Made by a program: the position numbers and the translations under genes. DNA of 64,000 nucleotides from Brasenia schreberi (taxonomy: Eukaryota > Streptophyta > Magnoliopsida > Nymphaeales > Cabombaceae): positions 2,808,501 to 2,872,500 of the forward strand of contig JAYKKT010000041.1 of NCBI GenBank assembly GCA_036023115.1, read 5' to 3'. Below are positions 22,401-35,775 of this stretch, piece after piece; position 1 is the first letter of the stretch; each line of letters starts with the position of its first letter. Below the pieces are notes generated by a model, which did not search any database, was not told where the DNA came from, and worked only from the letters and a program-made list of their open reading frames with translations.

Positions 22401-25400
22401 ACATATTGTACATAAATGGTTTATCCACACAATTGTTAAGCAAGAAATAGGATAGCAGCTTATGGAAATTTATCGTTCAAACTGAGAACCTATATATTTC
22501 AATCATAAAAAAATAACCCATATACCATGTGTTTTTCCCCTCCGCCAAATTTCCTTTTATGAGGAGACGACCAAAAGTAAGAAACTAATTCCAGTTCTAT
22601 AATCATGAAATAACTTTAGACTGAGTCAAATAAAGTTGTAGAATTTATACAGCATCACTTTAACTTACCGCTAACAATCTATACTCGCGTGTCCCAGAGA
22701 ATGTTGGGTCGAAGTCCTGCAAGTACAATGGTTACATTTTCAAGATGTCATTCCTTTTCTTCATTTTCTTCAAACTGTGTCTCGTTATGCTTAGCAAATA
22801 AAGCATCACAACATATTGGTGAGATGTGAAAGCAATTCTGACCTGGTACCGTTCTAATGCATTATGTATTGCTACAGCATCCCCTTTACAGATGTGACAA
22901 ATACCAGCATTCAAAAGAAGTCCTTTAACGCTGTACTTGAGAAGGTTATTATTCATCGACTGTCGGGCAACAGATTCAAAAATCTCAGTAGCCTTGGGGT
23001 ACCTGAAATAGCAATAACAGATGGCTCAGTACAAATATTAAAGCGGCAAAAAGACCTTATCAACCACGATTACATGCCTTGGTGGTTCTTACTTGAGTTT
23101 CACAATGTCAAGTACGAAAGATATAATCAAAAGTCTTCTTTTCAGTAAAAACAATAAAGAAGAGTTGCTCCTCAGAAGTTCACTTGGAAAATCTAAAATT
23201 AGTTGTGCACATACAGCACTAACAGGAAATTAGATGCAATGCTTCTCAATCATGTTTCACTTTGATTACCGTAGAGTCTAGGAACCACAACGGCTGATTA
23301 GCATCAAATATCAGACACCCAATTTTCTAAACCATTTCTTTCAAGGCATCTACCATAATAGATAAGGATTCATGAGTCTTCAGCATAATGTCTTGCTTTA
23401 GGTCTGGTGAGATTACTCACAAGCCCTAGTGAACACCAAAAAAGCAAATGCAAATGCTATAAATATTGAAGAAAAGCTTTAGCCATTCTGTCTTTATGTG
23501 TATATATGTGTGTGTAGGATCCATTATGGTCCTAAATAATGATTCCTTATGCTTGTATGCATTCTTATTTCCATAACAGTACTAATAAGGAAATCAGTTT
23601 GAGCGAATGTCAAAATTAGTGAACTTTGGGTGAGCACCAGCTTGAACCCTGCTTTCCTGCAAAACGCAGTAAAAGCTGATGCACAAAGGTGATTTGGGCT
23701 TAATATCTTTGATCTGCTATCCTTTATTTCTGGCGATGTTACATTAGATAACAAGTGTAAACTAGAGATGTGTTTTTAAGGGTGAAACTTCTTTCACTAG
23801 AAGTTCCAACAGAATTCATATTCTCAAAATCGTACACATGCTTTCATTTCCGAGGCTCCTGGATTCATCGTAGTCTTCCGAAGCTCATTCACACATGTTC
23901 ACTGTTCATTAAAAATGAGTGGCGGGTACATAAAAAAATATTTTAAAGAAGGTATGAAAAAGTCAAATTGTTCAGGCTCATTTCAGGCAGATCATCTTGA
24001 ACTCAGTGAGGCACTGGGAGGTCAGTGGCAGCAACTGCCCCCGAGCCCCCAATATGGATCTGCTACAGATTTCAGCTGCACCTTCCATCCATGGCCACTA
24101 TTTAACATATTACATCACCATCAACCACCCTGATAGCCACAATCCATTGCTGCTTCCCACCTTCATCACCAACCACATTTCATATTTTGATGAAATACAT
24201 TTTTCACCCAAACACTTCCTTAGGTTAAGTTTAGAATAAAATCCCACAATATGACTACATATATTTGCTGTTCATGAGAAATCTATGTAAGCACATTGGT
24301 AAAGGCCCTTACTGTTCTAGTGATGCAGCCAATTGTGCAACCTTTTGTTTGCATTGATTTGCTGAAGTTGTTACTTCTTCACTCTGGAACAGGTCAGCAG
24401 ATCTTTCAAAGTAAGAAATTGCTTGTTCGAAGTTCTGCTCAGCTTCATACAGTTCACCAATTTCCTGCACACAAGTTTTGGGGCGGTTAATGATCACTCA
24501 AGCTGATAGCTCGATCGCATACAAAGAATTTAAGAAAAGAACAACAACATTTCATGAAACATAAACTTAAATTGATAAGACATGCTTGAATTTAGAATAA
24601 ACAGAAACAGCATAAATATAAAAACCAAATTTGAATACCTTGCAGTATCTTGCTGCCATATTAAGTCTACCAATCTCCATGAAATGGTTGACTGCTGCAT
24701 CATAGCATTGTATTGCATCTACATATAATAAATAATACATTATAAGGCAGAGCATCAAATCAAACAACCATATCCATAATATGCAACATATCCATTCATG
24801 GCTCATGAGGCTAGCTTTTTGTTAGATATGGTTTCCAGATAATTTCGATTAATCACCATATTAGTGCGTGAAGGTTATGCACTTGCAATTTTCTTCAAGT
24901 TTAGACGAAAGAACAATTAAAAGTGTTTCAGGCTATTGCAACTATAAATATCTATGCCATGGTATTCAGTAAATAAATACACAAAACAGTAAAAAAACTC
25001 ATACATGAAGTTAAATGTGGTGTTTGGTGATCGTAAAGCTGACAAGAATATGTTAGCAATGCAGACATTTACATGCAAATGGATGAGAAGCATGGGATGG
25101 GGCTAAGAAAATATAAAAGATGTGTCAAGTTGACCGTAAACATTAAAAGATTTAAAATTGATGGTCAACTATCACCTCAAAATATCAGATACATAGTCTA
25201 TAGATTGCAACAGCGAGAAGCCAGCAATTTCAATAAGGTACATGAATCCACAACAAGAACAACGGAAAGTGGTGAAGGGGAAAGGGAAAACGCAAAATGT
25301 TGGATTTTAACACCCAGAAGCATCTGATTGGTGTGTTTACATGACATCCATGACATAAAGACGATGGTGTATCGTTAGGAGCATCACTCCAAGCAAACTA

Positions 25401-26570
25401 ATAATGTTAACAATCAGCAAACTTGAAACGTTAGTCTAAGAAACGCATTGATTGTCTTCGGAAAGGATCACAAATTCGATTTAAGATTCATGGGGAGATC
25501 ATCTCGATCATCACATTCACAATACCGCGTTCATAGTCTCAGCCAGCATATATTTGTCCCGTAAACCAGCATTTATTCTCAAAGGGGCGACAAAACAACC
25601 TGCGTTATTGATCTTTTTGTAGCAATTTGCTGCATCCACGCACGCCGAAGCAGCCTCATGCTTGCTATCCAACTGTTCATTCAAGAAGATAAAGATCAAA
25701 CACAGCTTAAATATGACATGAGTATCTTATAAACCCATGATCAATCAGAATGAAGAACCAGAAGAACCTTCAAATGACACTCCGCCAATTTGAGGTACGT
25801 AGTTCCAGCTTTATCCCCTGATACAGAACTAGGTTTCAGAACTAGCTCCTTCCTTGTAACATATTATAAGAAAACAAAAGTGCAAATTTCGAAGAACCCA
25901 ATGATATCATAGGTCCCTTTACTTGTTTCAAATATACGTACTGCAATTTATCACAAAGAAAATTATACGTAATACAAAAACCAACAAAAATTAATATAAT
26001 CATAATACAAAAGCAAAGCAAATCAATCTCGGTAAGACCCCCATTCAGCACCCTAAAAACCTATGCGACAAACCAATTTAAGAAATTAAACAGACTATAA
26101 GAGTTTCCCATTAGCTGGCACTATTAAAAAATCAACAGCAACATCTCCCAATCTCCCGTTCAAAGAACAAGGATAATCAAGCATGAAGGGATCCAAAAAA
26201 ATTAAAAATGAGAGAAACCCAGTTTTGCAAAAACAAAAAACATAAATAAAAACATACTTCGAGCAGAATGAAAAACCGACAAAAACCATAAAACCCAAAA
26301 TCCCACAACAAAAAATACGAGAAGGACTGATCTATAACACGCATTTGCCCAAAAAATTCCCGAAAATCGCCCGAAATTCAAAGGAGAAATTAGAATGAAA
26401 AATTACAAGGATTGGGATCTGGAAGTACATGATTTGGCGAGTTTGTACTGATTGGCAGCCTTGTCGTACATGTCGGCGGCGTCTTCATACTTAGACCCGA
26501 AAAGTCCCCATCCGTTGAGCTTTTTCTCAGCCTTCCTTACCAAATCGTCGCCCCTCTTCTCATCCCCCAT
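18967..26570 (-). CDS. ASNAP: alpha-SNAP (alpha-soluble NSF attachment protein), 9 exons, complete
   Basis: Adaptor that binds SNARE complexes and recruits the ATPase NSF to disassemble them after membrane fusion; cytosolic and on endomembranes. Exons (minus strand): 26429-26570, 25768-25817, 25600-25672, 24639-24718, 24313-24464, 22843-23002, 22669-22716, 22266-22346, 18967-19047. All introns are GT-AG and phases join cleanly to 867 nt, or 288 residues, close to the plant family length of about 289. Diagnostic segments: [20 protein letters not shown] (N-terminus, TPR-like helices), [65 protein letters not shown], then [12 protein letters not shown]. It ends in an acidic tail DDLT whose Leu corresponds to the residue known to stimulate NSF. 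The 3218-bp last intron holds a LINE with a nested SINE. No break seen; likely functional. Confidence 0.96.
20190..22039 (+). mobile_element. Decayed RTE LINE in alpha-SNAP intron 8
   Basis: Antisense to the host gene. It follows the RTE LINE at 42630-45900 in order: the 5' repeat words (ATGTAGTGAATAAATCGCAAAGAGG), endonuclease fragments (21091-21303 keeps a patch with [19 protein letters not shown]), then the 3' part with GRGRS-type text and the tail AGTATGGGAAAAGGCTTAG. Most of the RT domain is deleted and frames are shredded. A SINE interrupts it at 21577-21764. Confidence 0.8.
21577..21764 (-). mobile_element. Au-like SINE nested in LINE remnant
   Basis: In reverse complement it shows the same head (AAAGGAGGAGGGTTGCGTTAGG) and tail (GTAGCCGACCCCATCTAG, GGCTTAGTTGTTATTGTTG) as the SINE at 13250-13433. 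It splits LINE sequence that is continuous in the copy at 45600-45650. Possible short target duplication AGAGGATAA/AAAGGATAA. Confidence 0.75.
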
Positions 26571-27260
26571 CCCTCAGACTCAAATGAATCGGCGCACGGT
26601 TACCGGAATCCCGACGGGCGGCGAATTTCTTCAATGGAGTGGCGTCGGGGAAGCCAGGCTTCCTCGCTTCTGAAAAAAACAAAAACAAAAAACGTGCACG
26701 GAGTATCCATTAATAATATTAATAACAGAGACACATCTTTTTACTCTCACTCGCCTCAAATTTCGTAAATACGAAAATCCCTTCATATAAAAAACCTCTT
26801 TCGTTTCATCCCACCATTTTTATGCCTCTCTCATTCAACTCCAGCGAAGGTCCGTTTACTAGATTTCTTTGCTGCGACTAAAAAGGTTACTCTCTCACCC
26901 AATCCCTCCTCTCACTGAATTTCAGCGAAGGTTCCACTTACTTGGATTTATTTACTCCGACAACAAAGGTTTCACGTAGCGTTATTGTTTCTTCGTAACT
27001 CAATCCATATTTTAATAACTTTTAAAGGTGATAGAAGACCATAAGGCCTCTCATGATATATGTACGATATGAAGGGAGGAGATCCCTTTCATATCACACA
27101 TACAGTTACAATCTTTAAAATAAAATAATTTAAATAAATAAACTATAATATTTATAAAAGTAACATAAAGCATAAGTCGTTTCCTCTTAGTTATAATAGA
27201 CATCCAAAAAAGTATATACATAACAATAAAAGAGAATGAGATAGAAGTACGGAGAAATAT
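26571..27260 (-). promoter_or_regulatory. Upstream region of alpha-SNAP, with imperfect tandem duplication
   Basis: The 5' UTR should lie just above 26570. An AT-rich TTTATATGAAG on the minus strand near 26785 is a possible TATA element. Two imperfect copies of a segment with CAGCGAAGGT and ACTAGATTT/ACTTGGATTT words occur at about 26826-26898 and 26900-26975. Confidence 0.4.
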
Positions 27261-28085
27261 TTTACTGAGTTTTTTTGTTATACTTTCTTGTCTTTTTATT
27301 CTATTAAAGAGACTCCCTGACGAAGTCGTGCTAGGGGATTCAAGTCGAAAATCAATATATCAATATTTGGTATGAGAGCTTTTATACGATCGAATACTTA
27401 GCTATTTGTTTTTTTAGTTATCCTTCAATTAAAAGTAATAAAGGCATAGATATGTTAAACAAAACTCGGTTTAGTTATAGCCTTTTCTTTCTCTCTTAGA
27501 AAGAGAGGAAAGATGGAATTGATTTAGAAAATAGCACGAGATTTTTTTATTTTTCACTGTGGAAGTTGAGTAAACTCATTCTTTGCCCTCTATTCGATTA
27601 GTTCTAATTCTATTGCTCATAGAAATTGATCGGTTAACTTTTTTTGTGTTTAAAGAATAAAAGAAAATACAAAAAAGGTTTCACAACAAGAAACGAGAAA
27701 ATCGTAAACTTATTTTATTCAAATGTTTTTTTCCTTTTTTTTTATCCCTCGCCTCTTCTATCGTTGACATTTCAACAATATGAAAACCAGAGCTAACCTT
27801 GGTCTCATTTTACATAGGAAAAGAACAACCTCTCAAACTAGCACAAAACTAGGTCCATCTTTCTTCTTTCCAAAGTTGGCTTTCCCAATGGAAACCTCAA
27901 TCGATCCCCTTCGAGAGAGTTTAAGGCTTCCTCAAGCTCTCTCTCCTCCGAATGAAAAACTTCTAGTTTGCGAGAAATCAAAACCAAGGGAATACGAACC
28001 CCTCGTTTCATCAAGAACCAAAACAAAGAAAAAACCGTGGGCACAATGCAATGCTTTTAGTGGGAGGTAGAAGGCAAAAGTACAT
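27260..28085. other. AT-rich segment with an unrecognised 96-codon open frame
   Basis: An open frame at 27780-28070 (plus) encodes a basic peptide rich in Lys, Pro and Ser. I do not recognise it and see no introns, promoter or homologous motif. Base composition and word use have some feel of organelle-derived DNA, which is a guess. The minus-strand open frame 27838-28044 overlaps it and is equally unsupported. Confidence 0.25.
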
Positions 28086-28716
28086 AATTGCCCCCACTAT
28101 CTTCAAAGATTACAACAATGTCACAACAATTTCCCACCTTTTCTTGAGTTTCCTGAAAAGTACCTATGAATTCCAATTTTCTCAGTTTAGTGATGACAAT
28201 ATTTGTTGTAAAAATCAAATAGTCTTTGAAATTACATAATAGTGCTCATTATAGTAATTTACTATTTTGTCCATACCAAAGTTTTTGATATTTCTAAAAC
28301 AATACCTATGATATCATTTATTTGTAGAAAGGTGATTATAGTTACAGTTTACACGGTGATTCTTGTAAAGTTCTTTGTTTCTTAAAATTTATTAATTGCC
28401 CCCACTATCTTCAAAGATTACAACAATATCACAAATAATTTCATATGGTCCCAAATCTTTTCTCGAGTTTCCAGAAAAGTACTTATGAATTCCAATTTTC
28501 TCAGTTTAGTGGTGACAATATTTGTTGTAAAAATCAAACAGTCTCTGAAATTATAGAATAGTGATCATTACAGTAATTTACTATTTTTCTCATACCGAAG
28601 TTTTTTTTATATTTCCCGAACAATACCCGTGATATCATTTATTTGATGAAAGGTGAATATAGTTACAGTTTACAGGTTGATTCTTGTAAAGTTCTTTGTT
28701 TTTTGAAATTTGCTTA
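28086..28716. repeat. 308-bp tandem duplication
   Basis: Two copies starting AATTGCCCCCACTATCTTC at 28086 and 28394, matching along their length with scattered changes and small indels. There is no coding content. The unit resembles no element seen elsewhere in the window. Confidence 0.85.
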
Positions 28717-28819
28717 ATTAGCATAAATTGTTGAATTTAAGCTTTTGTATGATAAGTTGCTTATTAGCGTGCTTCTTGTGTTTCAGTCTTGGGCATTTTT
28801 TTTTAATATTTACTAAATA

Positions 28820-31215
28820 AAGTAAAAAAATAGCATCTAGAGTATGTATCTCCGAATTAAATGGTTTAAACTTTCAAACTTTGAAAAGACATATCTCATT
28901 AGCTATGACACTAGAGGGAATAGATTATGTTTTAAAAGAAACCAGGACTGAACCCACAATAGAAGCATCCATTCTAAAAAGAGAAAGTTATAGAACTTTT
29001 GTAGGACTGACATTATGACAAAAACTATAAGGATGACTTACATGGAAGATGACCTAATTTGGATCTTCAAAGAATATAAGATTGCAAAAGAAATGTTTGA
29101 TGCATAGAATATGATACCATTGTTGAACTTCATGTTCAACTGTTATTGCAACAATATAACTTATATAAAATGAAAGAGTTAGACGATATAGATGTGCATG
29201 TAAACAAAATGCTCACAATAACTAGAGATTTAATTGGGCTAAATTATCATCCTAGACTATATGTAAATTTCGACCATTCTGAATAGTTTACCTTCTTTAT
29301 AGAATATGGTAACTACTACCCTTAGGTTAAATTCCACTGTTATATTAGTTGAACTACCTTTAAAATTAGCAATTGAACATGAGTACCTAAAGAAGGGTAA
29401 AAAAGAAAACATGTTTCATGCCCATGATAACCTTGGGTCTAGTTCTAGAAATCACTAGAATAAAAGAAAACAAAATACAATTTTGTCAAAATTGACAAAA
29501 AGAAATGTAAAACATGCAAGAAAATAGAGGGATCAACTTCTTAGATAAAGTATTTCAACTATGGAAAAATAGGACACTACAAAAGGAATTGTCATAAGAA
29601 GAGTAACAACAACACTAAAAAGAGTGGCCTAAAGGATAAGTGTGAAGTGTTCTGCATGATCTCTAAATGCCTTCATCTAGGACTACGATATTTTTGGTTA
29701 GTGGATCGATTCTTGAGCAACACATCACATAGCAAAGAGCAAGGAGGGAGCTATGAACCTCAAAGAGTATTTGATATGGAAAACAACAAGTCTATATGGG
29801 AAACAACACTTATTTATATATTCTTGGAGTGGGGTCTTTTAGGGTTGATGTAGTAGGCACCCATGTTTTATTGACTGATATATTAATTATGCCTTTATTA
29901 GGCATGATTTACTTTTTGTGCCTTTATTGGTGAAAAATAATTTTCAGGTTAGATATTTTCCTCGAAAGATGACCATAGGAAAAGATAGTTGTATATATTT
30001 TATTGGTATTTTTTATTTTAATCATCACATGTTCAAACTCAATACATTAAATAATGATGGGTCGTCTACTTATTCTTCTTATATTAAACGTGTAATGCTT
30101 GTTGATGTAAATATATAACAAGGAAGACTAGGACATATTAGTCAAGTTAAAGAAATTAGCAACATTTTGACTTATTACTAGTATTTGATGAAACAATATT
30201 CAACAAATGTGAGGCTTACATTTAAGAAAAAATAATGGGAAAACATTTTCTCAAAGAAGCATGGAGAGTCATGAGTTTAATAAAACTCGTTTACACCAAT
30301 ATTTGTGAACCTTTTAAATTAAGGTGACGTCATGAGAATGTTTATTTTATAACCTTCATTGATAAATATTCAAGGTATGCATACATATACCTCTTATCAT
30401 ATAAATCAGAAGCACTAAACTCATTTAAAGAATATAAGTAAGTAGAAAGCCAACCAGGATGCACAATTAAAGTGTTGAAGCCTAATTGAGGTGGTGAATA
30501 CACCTCTACTGAGTTTTTTGAATATTATAAAGAACACGATATAACTAAGCAAAATACAATGCTTAGGACACTTCAATAAATAGTGTACTTGAACACTTCT
30601 AAATATAACAAGATTCAAGTTAGGAGATGCTTCTCTACCTAAGGTATTTTGGAGAGAAGCATGTATATCTTAAACAAAGTCTCTTATAAGATTGTGTCTA
30701 CTATGCCATATGAGTTGTGGTAGTATCAGACAAATGAATTAAAAATTATTGGATACTCAAATATTGACTTTGTCGGGTACAAAAACGATAATAAATCAAC
30801 CTTCCATTAAGTCTTTCTATTTGGAGGCAATGTTTTTTCTTGGTAATACAAGAAACAGGGTTGTGTAGTATGACATATAGAAGATGCTTAGTATATTGTT
30901 TATAGTATGACTGCAACGAGTGTCACTTAGATAAATTGTTTCATTCATGATTTGAAGGTGAATATAGTCAATGAGTCGATTATTATTTATTGTGATAATA
31001 CAACAACTATAACTCTTATAAAGAGTGGAGTTGACGGCTCAAGAAGTAAACATGTTATGGTAAAGTATCATTATGTATATGATATGGTAGAAAAGAATCA
31101 AATATTTATTACTTTTCTTCCTCTAGAAGATATGATAGTATATCTCTTGACAAAGGGTATATGTGAAGACTTGTTTACTAAACATATAACCAGTATGAGG
31201 TTGAGACATGTTTAG
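28820..31215 (+). mobile_element. Decayed Ty1/copia retrotransposon lacking RT core
   Basis: Gag-like text at about 28850-29500 with a degenerate zinc knuckle (about 29553-29600; one Cys lost), integrase-core text at about 30340-30540 (FITFIDKYSRYAYIYLL, then GGEYTSTEFFEYYKEH), and an RNase H tail in the open frame 30952-31215 (IYCDNTTTITLIKSG, RSKHVMVKYHYVYDMVEK). The RT domain is missing, many stops are present, and no LTRs were identified. Confidence 0.8.
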
Positions 31216-32475
31216 GATTTCCAGTTGTACGAAAATACAAACATGAGTGTGGTTCAATAATACTAAAATAACAAAAATAAAATCAAGAACAAAAAAGGAA
31301 AAAAAATAAAGAAATATACAAAAAGTTGAAAAATAATAAATTAGGACATTCTTATGGAAGAAACACTCTCGAGCAACGTCACTTTTGTGAGGATGCTATA
31401 TTTCTAGATTTTCAATTCTAATTAAGATATCAGTTAAAAATCAATCAAAACAACTAAAAAACCAAAAAATCAAAACCAAATTAATAACATAAATTGATAA
31501 ATTGACGAATCCCCTTTTAATCGACCATTTCATCATCTTTTTTCATTTTTTCTTTCTTTCAGTTTTTCTTTTCTTTTATTCTTTGATGGATTTTGATAAG
31601 CTCTTTTGTTGAAAATGGTTATAGATCAAGTAATAAGTGGTTGCAATGAATTGTGGAGTAAATGATGACCGAAGAATGACAAAAAAAAGGACTGAAAGGA
31701 GGCTCATGCAGGAGGAGAGAGAACGTCTCATTTTTTGGTTGAGGAGTATTTTCGTAATTATTGAAAAAGATCATGAGTATTTTAGAAAAACAACAAAAAA
31801 TGAGTGCCTATCAATCTTGATAATAACAGATGATGCTTCGCTTAACTGCCCATGTTATGAAGAATTAATGGGTCGCTGCCTAAAATGCTAAGATGTTTCT
31901 TTTAACGGCCAACATTTTCAACGCTTTCTTGGCATTTGTGTTTTCTTTTAATCTAAGTAAAACTTGAAAGTAGTACAATGTGGTTTATCAAAATTTTATT
32001 TTTGGTATCTTGTGGTTTATTTTTTTATTTATTAAGTCTCATGGATTTCAAAAACTAATCACTTTAGTATTAATTAGTAATTCTTAATGTAAAAAATATT
32101 GTATCAAACTTATAAATAACAAAGATGCAAGTTGCTAAAGTGATAACAAACCATAGAGCATTAAAGCGAAAAACATTAAACAACCAAAGATTTTACTGGA
32201 AATGCAGAAGCCGAAGCCGTCAAACTGCATAATTTTTTATTGAAGGTCGATTTAATGTCACCGATAAGTAGCAAACAACCAATCTCAATGATTCAAGCAA
32301 CCAAATAGGAAATGCATTATCTCGGACAAAGGACTTTACAATTTTAATCTCAAATTCATTGGGTAGATGATGTTAAAACAGCAATGGTCGAAAATTTGAT
32401 TACGAGGCTGTTTGATTCATCCATGCTTGTTGTATGCTTAACTAATATAAAGCACCATTTCTACCATTGGAGATA
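31216..32475. other. Intergenic, nothing recognised
   Basis: AT-rich sequence. The open frame at 31637-31891 has no recognisable domain and no supporting gene structure. Confidence 0.4.
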
Positions 32476-32936
32476 CACATGACGAAAAGCTAACCACCAA
32501 GAACTGGAACCGATGGTTTCAATTCTGAAACCGTATCTGGAATCAGGTACCTCCCGGTTCAATTATAGTTCATGAATTTCGAACACCGGCTTGGAATTAG
32601 TGGTTCCAAACGGTCCTATATGTTTATATACGGAGTCCATGTTCATTGGTAGCTTTGAGCTTGGTGGAGACTTCAACTCTCACAGGATGCATGCATAACC
32701 TTTGTTTAAAAAAATAATAAATGGTTCCGAAACTAAAATCGGAACCGACTGGAGGACAGTTCGGTGTTGGTTTCAGGTGTCAATGAAATATCACTTAATA
32801 AATAAAGGACGAACCAAAGGGTATTAAAATGGATTTCTTTTAAGGTACCAAAATAAGTTCTCTTTAATTTGCAATATGGCAAAACCCAGTGAATGACAGT
32901 CGCTTCAAACCCATTTCTTTTTTTTTTCTTTAATGA
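32476..32936. repeat. Segment A of a duplicated ~450-bp sequence
   Basis: Matches 33958-34405 almost throughout (AACTGGAACCGATGRTTTC, then TATATACGGAGTCCATG, ending CATTTCTTTTTTTTTTCTTTAAT). It precedes the RTE fragment at 32943-33957. Confidence 0.85.
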
Positions 32937-32942
32937 TTAAGC

Positions 32943-33957
32943 TAGGTTGTGTTAGGCTTCCGATAGCCAGCGTAAAACTTCGTCAGATTTTTATAATATG
33001 GATTACAAAAATTATGAGCATTGCTTTGGGGCGTCCCCGTCTAGCGACGCGCTGCAGAGCTCCGAATATAATGATAAGTAAGCAAGAGCCACTATATTTT
33101 CGCCCGAATGTAGTGAATCAATTGTAGAGAGAGTTCTTACATCATGGACGAGTGTGGGTAAAGAAGTTAGTCTCGCTACATTGCCGCCCGAATGTAGTGA
33201 ATAATTTTTAAAGAGGGTCTTCGCATTTTCAATATGGACGGATGTGGGGGTAAGGAAACTAGTCGTAGATAATAAGATTCGTATTGTTTCTTGAAATATC
33301 GGAACATTATTCGGTAAGCTAATGGAGGTGGTAGATACTATGATTAGAGAAAGATTCATATTCTATGCTTACAACAGACAAAATGGGTTGAAGAAAAAGC
33401 AAAGGAGATAGAGGATACAGGTTTTAAATTATGGTACTCAAGTAAAGAAAATGCTCAAAACGGATTTGGTATTATCATAAATAAAGATTTAAAGGATAGT
33501 GTAGTAGACATACAACGATATGGTGACCGAATCATGACGTTGAAATTAGTGTTACAAGCAGAGGTTTTGAATATAGTTTGTGCTTACACACCCCAAGTAG
33601 GACTAGAAGATAGTATAAAGATAACTTTTTGGGAAAAGTTAGATAAGGTGATTCAAAAGATTCTACAAAGGGAGATGATTTGTTTAGGAGGAGACTTAAA
33701 TGGACATGTCAGTAAAGAGGCATTACGATATCAAGGGATTCATGGAAACTTTGATTTTGGGGATATAAATGAGGAAGGTAGGGAGATTTTAAATTTTGCT
33801 ATAGCATTTGATTTTTTTATAGTCAATACAATCTTAAAAAAAGAGATGAACATTTAATTACTTATAAGACTGGCTTATCACAAACACAAATTGATTACTT
33901 TATATGTAGAAGAAAGATAGAGCGTGTTGTAAAGATTGCAAGGTAATTCCAAGAGAA
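32943..33957 (+). mobile_element. RTE LINE 5' fragment
   Basis: Matches about 42693-43710 of the full-length-size copy: the head (GGTTGTGTTAGGCTTCCGA), the CGCCCGAATGTAGTGA repeats and the endonuclease region. The open frame 33534-33857 holds the endonuclease text [20 protein letters not shown]. It ends abruptly where the second copy of the flanking segment begins; no RT and no 3' tail. Confidence 0.85.
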
Positions 33958-34405
33958 CCGAACCACCAAAAACTGGAACCGATGATTTCAATTCTGAAAC
34001 CATAACTGGAATCAGGTACCTCCCGGTTCAATTATAGTTCATGAATTTCTAAAACCGGCTTGGAATTAGTGGTTCCAAACGGCTCTCTATGTTTATATAC
34101 GGAGTCCATGTTCGTTGGTAGCTTTGAGCTTGGTGGAGTCTTCAACTCTCACAGGATGCATGCATGACCTTTGTTTTAAAAAGTAATAAATGGTTCCGAA
34201 ACTAAAACCGGAACCGACTGAAGGTTGGGTCGGTGTTGGTTCCGGGTTTCAATGAAATCTCACTTAATAAATAAAGGACGAACCAAAGGGTATTAAAATG
34301 GATTTCTTTTAAGGTACCAAAATAAGTTCTCTTTAATTTGCAATATGGCAAAACCCAATGAATGACAGTGAATTCAAACCCATTTCTTTTTTTTTTCTTT
34401 AATCG
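33958..34405. repeat. Segment B of the duplicated ~450-bp sequence
   Basis: Second copy of 32476-32936. The two differ by a few substitutions. After the shared T-rich end the flanks diverge. Confidence 0.85.
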
Positions 34406-34909
34406 GCAAGCTGCGATAGGTTTAGTAGTGTAATCGAGCCAAGTTTCATTATGCTCAATCTGAGTTCAGTTAACTGTTGAGCTTACTCAAGCTCGGTCCG
34501 AGCTTGAGTTCCTCCCTTTTTCATGTGATATGAAACTAAATGCTTTCATTTAATTTCACCACCTCTTATAAAATATAACTTTAACTTAATATATATATAT
34601 TGGGGTGAGTGCATGCCTTGTTGCTACACTCTAAGTATGTGTGCATACATGCACACACACACATAATATATATGTAGAGAGAGAGAGAGGAGTCCATGGA
34701 CACATCATCTATGTTCTAATTTTCTTAAAGAACTCAATCGTTCAATCTTTAAGATCAATAATTTAGATTTTTAAAACAAAAAATAAATAATATGAGATAC
34801 ATTTAATGTACCTACAAAAAATATCAATATTTCAACTGCCGATCTCGTTGATCAAATAATTGAGATCTTTGAGAATGTTTAAGCATGGTTGGATGTGTTG
34901 GATAGACTA

Positions 34910-35009
<100 letters not shown>

Positions 35010-35140
35010 GAGAGTTGGTAGACTCTATATAGATGGTGTAGATAAACAAGCAAAAGTTTTTTTTTAAAGTGAAAAGTATGAAGTGCATCAGTATATTTTC
35101 ATTTTTTTATCATCCATCTTTTCAATAGAATGGTCATAAT

Positions 35141-35310
35141 AGATGAGAGTCAAGCATATCTCTCTCTATATATATAGAGTGATTGGATCTTGTCCACCTC
35201 TCACACCGTCATAATAGAAAGAATGATGTAATATAGATGAGAGTCAAGCATCTCTCTCTCTATGTATATATAGAGTGATTGGATCTTGTCCGCCTCTCGC
35301 ACCCACCTAT
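35141..35310. repeat. 94-bp tandem duplication
   Basis: AGATGAGAGTCAAGCAT begins at 35141 and 35235; both copies carry a CT/TA patch and GAGTGATTGGATCTTGTCC. Confidence 0.85.
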
Positions 35311-35450
35311 TCATTGTGATCCTTTGACTGCCAACACTAAGTTGGCCTAACACCACTCTCTTGTCCATAACTCTCTTTAAGAAAAGAACCTCTAACTTAC
35401 CAATGTAGCGCACTGAGGGCACACATTCATTTCTAATATCAATAAATAAC

Positions 35451-35775
35451 TTGTCTTATGACTTTGCACTTCATGCATCTTTGTTATCTTTGTTCTCTTT
35501 TGTTTGTCATGCTGCATGGTGTGAGTTAAACGGATGTCAAGATCCACTTTACACCTTAGCATCTAAGAGAGGGACCAAACTCATATTCTCTATCGAAAGT
35601 TGTCTAAACTATTTATTATGGCCTTGCACTTCATGTATCTTTGTTACCTTTGTTCTCTTGTGTTTGTCATGCTGTGTGGTGTGAGTTAAAAGGATGGCAA
35701 GACCCACTTTATGCTTTGGCATTTGGGAGAGGGACTAAACTCATATTGTCTATTAGAAATCTTCTCAACTATTTA
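35451..35775. repeat. 160-bp tandem duplication
   Basis: TTGCACTTCATG recurs at 35464 and 35624. The units share GTTTGTCATGCTG and GTGTGAGTTAAA and end in CTCATATT. The open frame 35451-35684 is a by-product. Confidence 0.85.

Noticed and set aside
23915..24239. Two overlapping open frames of 72 and 80 codons
   Set aside because: Within intron 5 of alpha-SNAP, opposite strand, no domain.
31637..31891. 84-codon charged open frame
   Set aside because: No recognisable domain, no splice structure, and lies in decayed repeat-rich DNA.
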